In this document: positions 17,293-27,400 of the stretch, piece after piece
Layout of the letters: each line of letters starts with the position of its first letter
Position numbering within the stretch: the stretch's first letter is position 1
Assembly: GCA_031422295.1 (NCBI GenBank)
Contig: JANOQM010000029.1
Coordinates: forward strand, 1 to 64,000
Reading direction: 5' to 3'
From: JANOMH01 sp031422295
Lineage (GTDB): Bacteria > Pseudomonadota > Alphaproteobacteria > Rhodobacterales > Rhodobacteraceae
Length of the DNA stretch: 64,000 nucleotides
The notes under the pieces: model-generated
The model's input: the letters and a program-made list of their open reading frames with translations, nothing else
What the model was told of the DNA's origin: nothing
Databases searched by the model: none
Program-made: the position numbers and the translations under genes

Positions 17293-17780
17293 GTGGCACC
17301 TTCCAAACCGGGTTGACAGGCCGGACACAGACCCTGCGCCTCGACCACAGTCTGCTCGATCATGAACCCGGACAAAGCGGCCTCTGCCCCCAAAGTACTG
17401 CCCAAATCCGCCTCGGCCTCGGCCACTGTGCCACAGGCGCGGCAGATCAGGAAAACTGGCGAATGCGCCACACCCGGGGCGGAACAGGCGACAAAGGCAT
17501 TCAGCCGCTCAATCCGGTGGGCAAAGCCCTGTTCCACCAGAAACGACACTGCACGGTAGGCCACGGGGGGCTGCGATCCCAGCCCTTCGCGGTCCAGCCG
17601 GGCCAGCACCTCATAGGCCCCCATCGCGGCATGGGCCTCGAGCAATATTTCCAGCACCCGGCGGCGGACCGCGGTAAACTGCACGCCGCGCGCCTTGCAG
17701 GCGGCATCAGCCGCAGCCAGTGCGGATGTCACACACAGCCCATGGTCATGGCGGGCAAAGCCGGTTGGATGCGAGGTCAT
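17289..17780 (-). CDS. zur: Fur-family zinc uptake regulator Zur
   Basis: A 163-aa Fur-superfamily repressor. The N-terminal winged helix includes FTAVRRRVLEILLEAHAAMG and PPVAYRAVSFLVEQGFAHRIE; the dimerisation domain carries structural zinc pairs CRACG and CPAC near the C-terminus, and His/Cys residues for the regulatory site. With zinc bound it should repress both its own operon (zur-znuC-znuB) and divergent znuA through the palindrome at 17800-17813 between them. Zinc specificity is inferred from this context. Confidence 0.93.
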   Translation of the reverse strand: MTSHPTGFARHDHGLCVTSALAAADAACKARGVQFTAVRRRVLEILLEAHAAMGAYEVLARLDREGLGSQPPVAYRAVSFLVEQGFAHRIERLNAFVACSAPGVAHSPVFLICRACGTVAEAEADLGSTLGAEAALSGFMIEQTVVEAQGLCPACQPGLEGAT

Positions 17781-17799
17781 TTGGCACTTTCCGGCTTGT

Positions 17800-17813
17800 T
17801 ATGTTATAACATA
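17800..17813. promoter_or_regulatory. Probable Zur operator
   Basis: A perfect 14-bp palindrome, TATGTTATAACATA, in the 75-bp gap between divergent zur and znuA. The ATGTTATAACAT core is of the AT-rich type bound by Zur proteins (TGTTATA...TATAACA). Its position would let one site control both directions. Binding is inferred, not shown. Confidence 0.75.
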
Positions 17814-17855
17814 CTTAGTATAGACCCCCAATCTCGAACCCACAAGAGGCCCGCC

Positions 17856-18794
17856 ATGCTGCTGCGCACCACTGCCATCCTGATGTCCCTCACCACGGCG
17901 GCGCTTGCCGACGTCCCGCACGTCATCACCGACATTGCCCCGATCCAAAGCCTTGTGGCCCGGGTGATGGACGGCGTCGGAACCCCCGACGTGCTGCTGC
18001 CACCGGGGGCCAGCCCACATGACTTTGCCTTGCGGCCCTCCGACGCGGCCCGCCTTAGCACTGCCGATCTGGTGATCTGGGTCGGGCATGGGCTGACCCC
18101 CTGGCTTGAGGACCCGGTGCAAACCCTCGCGCCCGATGCACTCAATCTGGAGCTTTTGGATACCTCAGGCTGGACCCAATTGCAGGTCCGCACCGACCCC
18201 GCATTTGCCGAAGCCGAAGCCGAGGCCGAAGCCGGGCATGAAGACACCGAAGCCGGGCATGACCATGCCGGTGCCGACCCGCATATCTGGCTCGACCCGG
18301 CCAATGCAGCGGTTTTCATGACCCTGACAGCGCAGGCTTTGTCCGACATTGATCCCGAAAATGCACCGCTCTATCAGGCCAATGCCGCTGCGGCCCAACT
18401 TGAAATGGCCGCCCTGACCACGGCGACCCAAGCCATCCTCGCGCCCGTCGCAGGCCGGGCCTATATCGTGCCCCATGATGCCTATCAGTATTTCGAACAG
18501 GCCTTTGGCATGCCCGCCGCCGGGGCCATCAGCCTGACCGATGCGGCCGCCCCCGGCCCGGCGCGGATCGCTCAGTTGCGCGACAGCCTGACTGCGGGCG
18601 ACATCCGCTGCATCCTGACCGACCCGCAAACCAACCCGGACTGGACCGCGATCCTGCAGGATGGCAATCTGGCCAAAACCGCCTTTGTCGATCCGGATGG
18701 GGGCAGTCAGGCGGCTGCATTGGACAGCATGGCCGCCCTCTATCCCGCCATCATCACCCAGATAGGAACCAGTCTGGCCACCTGTCTGCAATGA
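17856..18794 (+). CDS. znuA: Periplasmic zinc-binding protein ZnuA
   Basis: The solute-binding component of the zinc importer, 312 aa. A signal peptide (MLLRTTAILMSLTTAALA) is followed by a TroA-type fold. Likely metal ligands are the histidines in GASPHDFALRPSD, ADPHIWLDPANA and IVPHDAYQYFEQAFG and an Asp near the C-terminus. A short acidic and histidine-containing loop (about residues 122-145, EAEAGHEDTEAGHDHAG), typical of zinc-specific members, lies just before the second His. The start is chosen at the ATG giving the signal peptide. Confidence 0.94.
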   Translation: MLLRTTAILMSLTTAALADVPHVITDIAPIQSLVARVMDGVGTPDVLLPPGASPHDFALRPSDAARLSTADLVIWVGHGLTPWLEDPVQTLAPDALNLELLDTSGWTQLQVRTDPAFAEAEAEAEAGHEDTEAGHDHAGADPHIWLDPANAAVFMTLTAQALSDIDPENAPLYQANAAAAQLEMAALTTATQAILAPVAGRAYIVPHDAYQYFEQAFGMPAAGAISLTDAAAPGPARIAQLRDSLTAGDIRCILTDPQTNPDWTAILQDGNLAKTAFVDPDGGSQAAALDSMAALYPAIITQIGTSLATCLQ

Positions 18795-18821
18795 CACTGG
18801 CCCCACAAGAGCGGGGCGCAT

Positions 18822-18856
18822 GTCATCTTCCAGGCGCAAATACCTCCGCCACAGGC
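18822..18856. repeat. Intergenic CCGCC-AGGC element, copy 3 (diverged)
   Basis: TCATCTTCCAGGCGCAAATA followed by CCTCCGCCACAGGCT. It keeps the AAATACCTCCGCC half but the core palindrome has decayed (CCACAGG instead of CCGGAGG). It is located 28 bp after the znuA stop. Confidence 0.55.
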
Positions 18857-18953
18857 TCCTACCGCGCCGTTAAACCCGGCACCGGTCGCGTAATCCTGAC
18901 TTGCCAATCAGCGCCGAAACGGGCCTGATCGGGAAAACAGCCAAGGGCAGGCC

Positions 18954-20603
18954 ATGCGGCGTATCTGGATTGCAGTCGGGATAACAGTCACACTCGGGTT
19001 CGCGGCAGCGGTCGGCAGCCTGCTGCGGCCCGGGGCTACAGCCTTTGCGGCGATGTCGCTGGCCTATCTGAACACCGCGCCAAACGCCCGCAATGACAGC
19101 GATCTGGGGATCATCACCTTTGCCTTCGGGTCGTGGGATGCGCTGTCCAGCGATACTTTGCGGACCTCGGCCAGCCCGTGGAAACTGGCCAATGCAGCGA
19201 TGGCCTTGCAAGCCGCTGACGGCGATGTGGCGCTTGCCGGGCAAACCGATATCGCCGCACTCTACCGGCAGTTTGGGTTCCACAGCCCGGCCAGTTTCGG
19301 CAACTGGCCCGACGGATTGGCACAACCTACCATCCTGACCCCGGTCGGGCAGAATGTGGGGTTCGGCGGGCGCAACTGGCCACCGATTGGGGCAACCATC
19401 GGCAATATCGGCTGCGCCGCCTGCCATTCATCGGTGATGTATCAGGCGGACGGGGCACCCGACACCAGCCGGGTCTGGCTGGGTGCGCCCAACGGGTCGA
19501 TCAATCTTGAGGCTTACACCCAAACCCTGTTTACCGCCGTGCGCGACTATGGCCCCGATAAATCCCGGCTGATGGATGTGGTAGACCTGCTCTATCCCGA
19601 CACCGACTGGCGCGAAACGCTAACCCTGCGCTATGCGATTCTGCCTGCCCTGCTGACCAATGTGACCGAACGGGACGCCGCCTATGGGCGGTTACTGCCG
19701 TTCCGGGCCTCGCTCGCGGGGGCGACCAATGGCTTGGATTCGCTGAAAAACCGGCTGGGGATGATTCCGCCGGGGACGGTGCTGACCGAAAGCATCTTCA
19801 ACTCGGTGCCCGATCTGGGCAGCCGGTTGTGGCGGACCAAGCTGCTGAATTCCGGCACCTACGCGATCCCCGGCATCGACCACACTGCCGCCATCACCGC
19901 CGCCGACATTACGCCCGCACACCGGCGCGGGCTGGCCGGGATCATCGCCTATTTCACCGTACCCAGCATGGGTGTGACCAATGCTGTTGCGGCGTCCAAC
20001 ATCGAAGACGCCATGGCAATCACCGCATGGATGCAGGATTACGCGCCACAGCCCTTCCCGGGCAACATCGACCGGGCCCTGGTGCCACAGGGGCGCAATC
20101 TATATGCCGCCAACTGCGCATCCTGCCACGGCACCTATGACGACAGCCTGACCGCGCCCAGCCTAACCAGCTTTCCCAATTGGGAGGGCGAGATTGGCAC
20201 CGACCCACAGCGCGCCCGGCTGTTGACCGCCGAGATTGCCGATGCGGTCAATGCGGGCTTTGGCGACTATATCAGCGCCCGCACCGTTACCGGCTACACC
20301 GCCCCGCCGCTGACCGGGCTTTGGGCTAGTGCGCCCTATCTGCATAACGGGTCCATCCCGACCCTCTGGCACCTGATGCGCCCCGATACCCGGCCCGCGT
20401 GGTTCGAGGTCGGGGGCCACAGGCTCGATCTGGCCCGCGTCGGTATCGACCTTGCCCCGCCCGTCGATTATGCGCCATGGTCAATCCCTGCCGAAGTGGA
20501 CACCACTGCCTTTGGGCTGTCCAACGGCGGGCACGGGGCCGGGTTTGACGGTCTGAGCGAGGCGGAAAAGGCAGCACTGCTGGAATATCTCAAACTGCTC
20601 TGA
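18954..20603 (+). CDS. Exported di-haem c-type cytochrome (cytochrome c peroxidase / RoxA-like superfamily)
   Basis: A 549-aa protein with an N-terminal export signal or anchor (IWIAVGITVTLGFAAAVGSL) and two haem-binding CxxCH sites: CAACH at about residue 153 and CASCH at about 386. The C-terminal APYLHNGSIPTLWHLMRPD motif is typical of the CCP-like/RoxA-like family and includes the distal-region segment of the second domain. Members act in the periplasm on peroxide or other oxidisable substrates; the substrate here is unknown. No MauG or partner gene is adjacent. Confidence 0.8.
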   Translation: MRRIWIAVGITVTLGFAAAVGSLLRPGATAFAAMSLAYLNTAPNARNDSDLGIITFAFGSWDALSSDTLRTSASPWKLANAAMALQAADGDVALAGQTDIAALYRQFGFHSPASFGNWPDGLAQPTILTPVGQNVGFGGRNWPPIGATIGNIGCAACHSSVMYQADGAPDTSRVWLGAPNGSINLEAYTQTLFTAVRDYGPDKSRLMDVVDLLYPDTDWRETLTLRYAILPALLTNVTERDAAYGRLLPFRASLAGATNGLDSLKNRLGMIPPGTVLTESIFNSVPDLGSRLWRTKLLNSGTYAIPGIDHTAAITAADITPAHRRGLAGIIAYFTVPSMGVTNAVAASNIEDAMAITAWMQDYAPQPFPGNIDRALVPQGRNLYAANCASCHGTYDDSLTAPSLTSFPNWEGEIGTDPQRARLLTAEIADAVNAGFGDYISARTVTGYTAPPLTGLWASAPYLHNGSIPTLWHLMRPDTRPAWFEVGGHRLDLARVGIDLAPPVDYAPWSIPAEVDTTAFGLSNGGHGAGFDGLSEAEKAALLEYLKLL

Positions 20604-20684
20604 CCCAGTTTCACGCCGCAATTTTCCATTTGCCAGCGGCTGCCGACAGGCGCAAGCTTTGTATAATCAATGCGGGGGTAGGCG

Positions 20685-21506
20685 ATGGCAGTCTCAGTTC
20701 AGCAACATTACGGGGCCACAGATATCACCGCCCGCATTCTCGCCGCCGTGCCATGGGCACCCGGTGACCCGGCGCTGACTGCCGCCCAACTATTTCCCTA
20801 TGACCAGTTCCATGGGCGCGAATTGTTCGCCACCCGCGACCATGCCGCCCTGCTATCACCTGCCAAAGATGCGCATCTGCTGGACATTGGCGCAGGTATC
20901 GGTGGCCCGGCCAGGTATTTCGCCGCAACCTACGGCTGCAAGGTTACCGGGATCGACCTGACCCCGCAATTCGTGGCCGCCGCCAATGAGCTATGCGCAC
21001 TATGCAACCTTGCGGCCCTCGTTGATGTCCATCAGGCCGACGCCACAACCTTGTCCTTCCCGGACGCGGCGTTCGACCACGCTACCTGCTTTTACGTCGG
21101 GATGAATCTGCCCGACAAACCCGCCGTTCTGAGCCAATGCTGGCGCGTGCTGAAACCCGGCGGCCGGCTGATCTGGACCGAGGTCAGCACCGGCACAGGC
21201 ACACCACATTACCCGCTACCTTGGGCGCGGCAACCGGATGCCAGCCATGTCGAGCCGCGTCAGGACTTGCTGGCCAAATTTATCGCTGCGGGCTTTGTGA
21301 TTGATGCGGTGACGGACGAAACGACGTTGCAACTTGACCTGTCGCAGAAAATCCGCGCATCGGGGCAACAGCCGAGTCCCGGCCAAAATCAGGCCAATGA
21401 AGTGGTTCTGGGCGCAGATTTCAGCGAAAGGCGTACGAATTTCATCCAAAGCATGGGTCAGGGCCTCATCACCAGCACCCTGATCGCGGCGCGCAAACCC
21501 GTCTGA
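20685..21506 (+). CDS. Class I SAM-dependent methyltransferase
   Basis: A 273-aa protein with motif I LLDIGAGIGGPARYFA at about residues 65-80, motif post-I VTGIDLTPQFV, motif II FDHATCFYVGMNL and motif III LKPGGRLIWTEV. It resembles the UbiE / tocopherol / sarcosine-dimethylglycine methyltransferase group (Methyltransf_11), which act on small molecules. The substrate cannot be read from the sequence. It stands alone, followed by an AT-rich palindrome. Confidence 0.85.
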   Translation: MAVSVQQHYGATDITARILAAVPWAPGDPALTAAQLFPYDQFHGRELFATRDHAALLSPAKDAHLLDIGAGIGGPARYFAATYGCKVTGIDLTPQFVAAANELCALCNLAALVDVHQADATTLSFPDAAFDHATCFYVGMNLPDKPAVLSQCWRVLKPGGRLIWTEVSTGTGTPHYPLPWARQPDASHVEPRQDLLAKFIAAGFVIDAVTDETTLQLDLSQKIRASGQQPSPGQNQANEVVLGADFSERRTNFIQSMGQGLITSTLIAARKPV

Positions 21507-21510
21507 CGGC

Positions 21511-21534
21511 CAAAAATTTTAGCTGAAATTTTTG
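21511..21534. terminator. AT-rich palindrome after methyltransferase gene
   Basis: CAAAAATTT and AAATTTTTG are inverted around a 6-base loop, TAGCTG. The site begins about 5 bp after the stop codon, which suggests a 3'-end role, but the stem contains almost no GC and no clear T-tract follows, so termination is uncertain. Confidence 0.4.
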
Positions 21535-21670
21535 TGCTCCTCGCGACGTCTTATCAGCAGGAAACCCCGAATTTAGGCTAGGTTATCGGCGGGTTCAGAA
21601 CCAGTATCGCAAAGATACCCCGTGTTTTGCCCGTAAAATCCGTCATTACGCAGGCCGCAGTGTCCCACCC

Positions 21671-22083
21671 CTACCCTGCGAACAGCCCGCTCACATCCGC
21701 AAACCCCTTGATCTCGATCGGATTGCCCGACGGATCGCGGAAAACATCGTCCATTGCTCGCCCTGCTCGCCTTTGAACCGAACCTGCGGGGCCATGATGA
21801 AATCAGTTTGCTGGTCCTCCAACCGTCCCGCCAAAGCGGTCCATTGGTCCAGCGGCAGGACGACGCCAAAATGCGGCATCGGCACTTTATGATCGCCCAC
21901 ACTACCCGTAGTGGCATTGGCAAAGGGTTCGCCCAAATGCAGGCTTAACTGATGACCAAAGAAATCGAAATCGACCCAGGTGGCCGTTGACCGCCCCTCG
22001 ACCGCGCCCAAAACGCCAGTGTAAAACGCCCGCGCTTGATCCAGATCGCGCACATGATAGGCCAGATGAAACGGGACAGGCAT
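21671..22083 (-). pseudogene. VOC (glyoxalase-like) family protein, frameshifted near the C-terminus
   Basis: The reading frame from 22083 encodes a glyoxalase/bleomycin-resistance-like dioxygenase domain (MPVPFHLAYHVRDLDQARAF, with the first metal His in HLAYHV) and reads normally to GEQWTMF. After that the frame gives SAIRRAIRSRS and stops at 21691. Adding one base to the AAAA run at 21741-21744 restores FRDPSGNPIEIKGFADVSGL and a stop at 21671-21673, recovering the conserved C-terminal metal-ligand Glu in NPIEIKG. This is therefore a one-base deletion, real or from sequencing. The gene is divergent from metY. Confidence 0.85.
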
Positions 22084-22166
22084 GATGGATACTCCAAAGA
22101 AGATTGAGGAATCCTTGCCTTGCCCCTACTGATTTGTCCAACGACATTCAAAATGGAGAACCCAAG

Positions 22167-23453
22167 ATGACCACCACCTACGGCTTTGACACCCTGCAAA
22201 TCCACGCCGGCGCAAGACCCGACCCCGCCACCGGTGCCCGCCAAACCCCGATTTACCAGACCACTGCATACGTGTTCCGCGATGCCGATCACGCCGCAGC
22301 TTTGTTTAATTTACAAGAGGTTGGCTATATTTACTCACGCCTGACCAACCCCACAGTGGCGGTTTTGCAGGAACGGATTGCAACGCTTGAAGGTGGCGTT
22401 GGGGCGGTCTGTTGCTCGTCCGGGCACGCGGCCCAGATCATGGCTTTGTTCCCGCTGATGGCCCCGGGGCGGAATGTGGTGGCTTCGACCCGGCTCTATG
22501 GCGGCACGGTGCAGCAGTTTTCCAACACGATCCGCAAATTCGGCTGGTCAGCCAAATTCGTCGATTTCGACGATCTGGACGCGCTTGCCGCCGCCATAGA
22601 CGATGACACCCGCGCGGTGTTCTGCGAAAGCATTGCCAACCCGGGCGGCTATATCACCGACCTGGACGCCGTGGCCAAAGTGACTGATGCCGCAGGTATC
22701 CCACTGATTGTGGATAACACCTCGGCCACCCCCTACCTGTGCCGTCCGATCGAACATGGGGCCACGCTGGTGGTGCATTCGACCACGAAATACCTGACCG
22801 GAAATGGCACGGTAACGGGGGGTTGCGTAGTGGATTCCGGCAAGTTCGACTGGTCGGCCAGTGACAAATTCCCCTCGCTCAGCGCCCCCGAACCCGCCTA
22901 TCACGGGCTGAAATTCCACGAAGTCCTGGGGCCGATGGCCTTCACCTTTCACGGCATCGCCGTGGGCTTGCGCGACCTGGGCATGACAATGAACCCGCAA
23001 GGCGCGCATTATACCCTTATGGGAATCGAGACATTGTCGCTGCGGATGGAACGGCATGTCCATAACACGATGATCATTGCCAAATGGCTGGAAAACGACC
23101 CCCGCGTCGATTTCGTGACCTATGCCGGGCTGCCATCATCGCCTTATAACCACCGCGTCGCCACGATCTGCCCCAAGGGCGCGGGTGGGTTGTTCACCTT
23201 TGCGGTCAAGGGCGGATATGACAATTGTGTCAAGTTTGTCAATGCGTTAGAAGTGTTCAGCCATGTCGCCAACCTTGGCGATACCCGGTCTTTGGTGATC
23301 CACCCGGCCTCGACCACGCACCGGCAATTGCCGCCCGAAAAACTGGCCGCCGCCGGGGCGGCACCAAATGTTGTGCGGCTGTCAATCGGGATCGAGGATG
23401 CCAAGGACCTGATTGCCGATCTGGATCAGGCGCTGGCAAAGGCAACGGCGTAA
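22167..23453 (+). CDS. metY: O-acetylhomoserine aminocarboxypropyltransferase / sulfhydrylase
   Basis: A PLP enzyme that makes homocysteine (or methionine) from O-acetylhomoserine and sulfide (or methanethiol), 428 aa. It has the Cys/Met-metabolism signature: ARQTPIYQTTAYVF, YIYSRLTNPTVAVLQERIA, and the PLP lysine in VVHSTTKYLTGNGTVTGG at about residue 206. The C-terminus has DTRSLVIHPASTTHRQL, typical of MetY rather than cystathionine synthases. The ATG at 22167 follows GGAG. No SAM-responsive riboswitch could be recognised in the short leader. Confidence 0.94.
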   Translation: MTTTYGFDTLQIHAGARPDPATGARQTPIYQTTAYVFRDADHAAALFNLQEVGYIYSRLTNPTVAVLQERIATLEGGVGAVCCSSGHAAQIMALFPLMAPGRNVVASTRLYGGTVQQFSNTIRKFGWSAKFVDFDDLDALAAAIDDDTRAVFCESIANPGGYITDLDAVAKVTDAAGIPLIVDNTSATPYLCRPIEHGATLVVHSTTKYLTGNGTVTGGCVVDSGKFDWSASDKFPSLSAPEPAYHGLKFHEVLGPMAFTFHGIAVGLRDLGMTMNPQGAHYTLMGIETLSLRMERHVHNTMIIAKWLENDPRVDFVTYAGLPSSPYNHRVATICPKGAGGLFTFAVKGGYDNCVKFVNALEVFSHVANLGDTRSLVIHPASTTHRQLPPEKLAAAGAAPNVVRLSIGIEDAKDLIADLDQALAKATA

Positions 23454-23461
23454 AGCCAAAA

Positions 23462-23489
23462 GCCGCTGGTCCGAAATTGGGCCAGCGGC
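23462..23489. terminator. Possible terminator hairpin after metY
   Basis: GCCGCTGG and CCAGCGGC are inverted repeats with a 12-base loop, starting 8 bp after the metY stop and lying between the convergent ends of metY and the SIMPL gene. The stem is strong, but there is no T-run behind it on either strand, so intrinsic termination is only possible. Confidence 0.45.
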
Positions 23490-23545
23490 AAACTCCTGAA
23501 ATCACACTCTAAATCGCGCCGGTGCAATCGACCCGTGTAAAAACC

Positions 23546-24253
23546 CTATTCCGCTATCGCGTAAACCATCGTCACCATCGCCTGCAAACTTACCTCGCCA
23601 CCCGCGATAGGCACAGCCATGCTGGCATCGGCCATCCGGGCATCAAACATTGGCGCGGGGTTCATGTAACCGCTTTGTTCGGTCAGCGTGATCAACGCCC
23701 CCAAGCTGACCCCAGAAGCCGCAGCAAACAAGGCCGCGCGGGCCTGCGCATCGGCCACAGCACGGCGGCGGGCCTCGTCCATCGCGGGGCCAGGGTTGGC
23801 CAGATCAAAACGGACCCCACCCAGCCGATTGGCCCCATCCTGAATGGCGGCATCCAAAACCGTGCCAACCAGGGCCAGGTCGCGCACCCGCACCTCGACC
23901 ATGGTCGTCGCGATATAGCCATTAACGTCGGGGGTGCCGGTGCCGTCATAGCTGGAATTGTCATATAGCGCATCCAGCGTCAGCTGACCGGTCTGGATAT
24001 CAGTTGGCGCAATGCCTGCCGCAGCCAGTTGCGCCATGACGGCGGTCATGCCCGCACTCATTGCAGCCATCGCCTCGGCGGCTGTTTCGGCCTGCTGCGA
24101 CACACCAATGCTGACATACGCCAGATCAGGGATCGCTGCGACCAGCCCTTCACCGGTGACAGTGATCAGCCGGTCCTGTGCCAGCACGGGGGTGGCGATC
24201 AGCCCGCTGATAACAATGGCAAACAGGGCAATCGGTTTGGTGGTGGGATACAT
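23546..24253 (-). CDS. Exported SIMPL-domain (DUF541) protein
   Basis: A 235-aa periplasmic protein with a signal peptide (KPIALFAIVISGLIATPVLA) and a SIMPL/DUF541 domain (ITVTGEGLVAAIPDLAYVSI, DIQTGQLTLDALYDN, VEVRVRDLALVGTVLDAAIQ, GGEVSLQAMVTMVYAI). Bacterial members are linked to oxidative or envelope stress protection, without a defined reaction. The ATG at 24253 follows GGAG. It stands alone, convergent to metY. Confidence 0.88.
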   Translation of the reverse strand: MYPTTKPIALFAIVISGLIATPVLAQDRLITVTGEGLVAAIPDLAYVSIGVSQQAETAAEAMAAMSAGMTAVMAQLAAAGIAPTDIQTGQLTLDALYDNSSYDGTGTPDVNGYIATTMVEVRVRDLALVGTVLDAAIQDGANRLGGVRFDLANPGPAMDEARRRAVADAQARAALFAAASGVSLGALITLTEQSGYMNPAPMFDARMADASMAVPIAGGEVSLQAMVTMVYAIAE

Positions 24254-24428
24254 CAACAAGAACTCCTTCAGGGTTACTTTCGCATCGTCTAATTCTTTGA
24301 CGCCGCTCGCAAGCGGTTCCTTGGTGTCACATTTTCGTTTACTTGGAACTGGCGGGAATCTGCTGTAAGTTCGATCAACTTTGGCGGAAGCAGTTTCGCC
24401 GCTCAGCGCCGGGTGCTAAAGCCATCTC

Positions 24429-27400
24429 ATGAAGCCCAATTTCGCATTGTCTTTGTCTGTCGATGGAATCCGTTTGCTGCACCGGGTCGGTGCCGGGTGG
24501 AGTTTGGTCGGCGAAGTGGGCTTGGATGCACCGGATCTGGCCAGCCAGCTATCTGTGTTGCGCAAAACCGGGTTGGCGCTGGACCCACAGGGACTGCGCA
24601 CCAAACTGCTGATCCCGAATGACCAGATCAAATACCTGTCGCTGGATACGACACGCGCTGCCGAGGATGACATTCTGCGCGCTTTGGATGGCGCAACCCC
24701 CTATGCGGTGACTGATCTGGTCTATGATTACGTGCGCGGAGGCGGGCGGACCTATGTTGCCGCCGTCGCCCGCGAAACCTTGGCCGAGGCCGAAGGTTTT
24801 GCCGCCGAACACCGGTTTAATCCGGTTTGTTTTGCCGCTGTCCCGGACCCGTTCACCTATATGGGCGAGGCGTTTTTTGGGCCCACACAAGTGGCACCGT
24901 CGCTGATCGGCCCGGGCCAGTCTGTGGAACGCGACGACACAGCCGTGATAATGCCAGCCAAGCCGCGCAAGGCCGGTTTCATGGCCCCGGCGGCCGGACC
25001 TGTTAGCGAACCGCTGGTCCTCGCCGGTCAAGACGCCCCGCCGCCGGAGCCAACCTGGCTGCCGGATGCCCTGCCGGATCCAGTTGCGGTCATTGCGTCC
25101 GAACCCGCCCTGACCCCGGATATGTCCGCCCTTACCGCCGCCCTGCAAATGGCGAAAATTGCTGAAACACGGTCAGTTCCGGCAGTGGAAACAATCGAAA
25201 TCAATGTCGATCCGGTCCTTTTCCAACCAACGGAAACCGGTCAGGACACCGCGCCGGTTGATATTCAGACTTTGCCGGACACTCCCGCCGTGAACAGTAT
25301 AGCGGCTGACGGCGTGATAGATGTTGTGCCTGACGCCGAAAGGGCCGACCCGGTTTTTCCCGGTCCGATTGTCGAAACCGCAACTGAACCAATGCCGCCC
25401 CTGGTGCCCGAAGCGGTGTTTTCATCGCGTTCTCGCCCACTGCGGGCCGACCCGTCAGATGTGCCCGCAGCGACACGGCCTCTGCCGCCACCGCCCGGCA
25501 GCAGAACCCCGCGCAGTGATGACGACAAGGCTGAACCGGTCTTTAGCAGGCGCGCCGAACCGCCATTGTCAAAACCGTTTTCACCGATGGTTGCCGTGCC
25601 GGAGCCGGCTATTTTGCCGGATCAAACCACCGTTTCCGCCATGGCTGATCTGACCAAGGCCATTGAATCACTGCCAAAACCGACGCCACCATTGGCTGCC
25701 AGTTTGGCCAAGCAGCAAATCTCCGGGGAACCATTGACCGGGCCGCGATTGACCGGGCCCCGCTTGACTGGGCCCCGATTGACTGGGGCTGCCCGACAAT
25801 CCAGCGACCCGGTCTTTGCCCGACCGGTGTCGACCAGCATCCCCAGCGCGGCCGCTGCCCCAACAATTACTGGCCGATCCGGCGGTGCCCTACCCGCAAC
25901 TGCCGTAGTAGCCTCAGTCGTCCCGCTCCGGTCCAATCCAGATACCGGGACTGCCCTTGCCGCAATGCCGGTGCCAATAGAAACCGTGACACTGGCCGCC
26001 GCAAAATCCCCACTTGCGGCAGCGGCGTTGCAATCAGCCCGGCTGATCGAGCCTGCCGCAAACGGGGCTCTTGTCAGCAAGGCCTCAGCAGGCGACACGC
26101 CGTCGGTTGCCGAACAGCCGCTGATCCGGGGCCGGGCGGGTGTTGGCGGCAAGCCGCGTTATCTGGGCTTGTTGCTGACACTGATCCTGCTGGCCTGTCT
26201 GGCCGCTGTCGCCGCTTGGGCCACCTATACCACTGATAATGTCGTCGCCCGCTGGTTTGGTTGGACCGATCAGACTGCGATTGCTGACCTTGTGCCCGAG
26301 ATTGCCGCGCCAGCGCAAACACAGCTGGTGCCGCCTGAAATTGCTGAAACAGTCCTGCTGGCCCCGGATGTGACCAACCTTGACCCGTTGCCAGATCTTT
26401 TACCTGCGCCACCGCCGGAGATTCAGCCGGAAATCATCGCAGCACCTGCCCCGGATGCTGCCGCAGCACCTGCGCCCCAAACCGCACCCGTTGCAGCTGC
26501 GGACCAGATCGCTGTGCCCGGCGCGATTATCAGCCCAGCCGAGGCAGACCGGATTTACGCCGCGACCGGAGTCTGGCTGCGCGCGCCGCGCCTGCCGCTG
26601 ATCCCGACCACCGAAAGTATTGGTAATATCAGCCGTGCCGCACTTGATAGCGGCGCGGACAAGCTGGCTTTGCCGGTTTTGCCACTGCTGGCAAATGTTG
26701 TGCCCGACCAGTCGATCCTACCGCAACTTGACCCGCCAGCGCCCGGCACAGTTTTCGCCCGCGATGCACGCGGTTTTGTTTTGGCGACACCCGAGGGAAC
26801 GCTGACGCCGGATGGGATTCTGATTTTTGCCGGATCCCCTGCAATCATTCCGCCAACCCGGCCCGGAACGCCCGTGCCCACCCCGGCTGCAGCACCGCAA
26901 CTGCTGGCCGTCTCGGCCCCGCCATTGGCACCACGTCCGGTGGATCCCGGCCCAACTGTTGACCCGGCAACAACGGGTGGTGTCGGCCTGGCGTCCCTCG
27001 ACCCGTCGCTGGGCGTTGCCCCCGATCCACTGCCCACGCCGGGGGTCCGGCCAGCGATAAGACCCGTCATCCGGCCCGAGGGTTTGGCCCCGGCGCAAGT
27101 GATCACGCCACAGACCGTCGCCTTTGGCGGAACACGCCCGCCACTGCGCCCTGCCGGCCTGACGCCGGAAACGCCGAACCCCGCGTTATTGCCTGACCCT
27201 GCATTGACCAGTTCGCTTGTCCCCACAGACCCGACCGATCCTGTGGCCGATACAGTGGCTGCCATCCTGGCCGCCGCCCCCCCTGATGCCACCGCGACCG
27301 CCACCACGCTGGCCGTTGCCAGCGCGCGTGTTCCGGTCGCAAGGCCGCAAAATTTTGCCGATGTCGTGGCCAGCGCACAACAGCGCGACGCCCCCGCACC

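Noticed and set aside
22084..22166. SAM-II or SAM/SAH riboswitch before metY
   Set aside because: The leader is only about 80 bases and lacks the conserved pseudoknot blocks of either class; only a vague resemblance around the ribosome-binding site was seen.
25734..25793. CRISPR-like array
   Set aside because: The 15-bp units are contiguous without spacers and lie in frame within a coding region.
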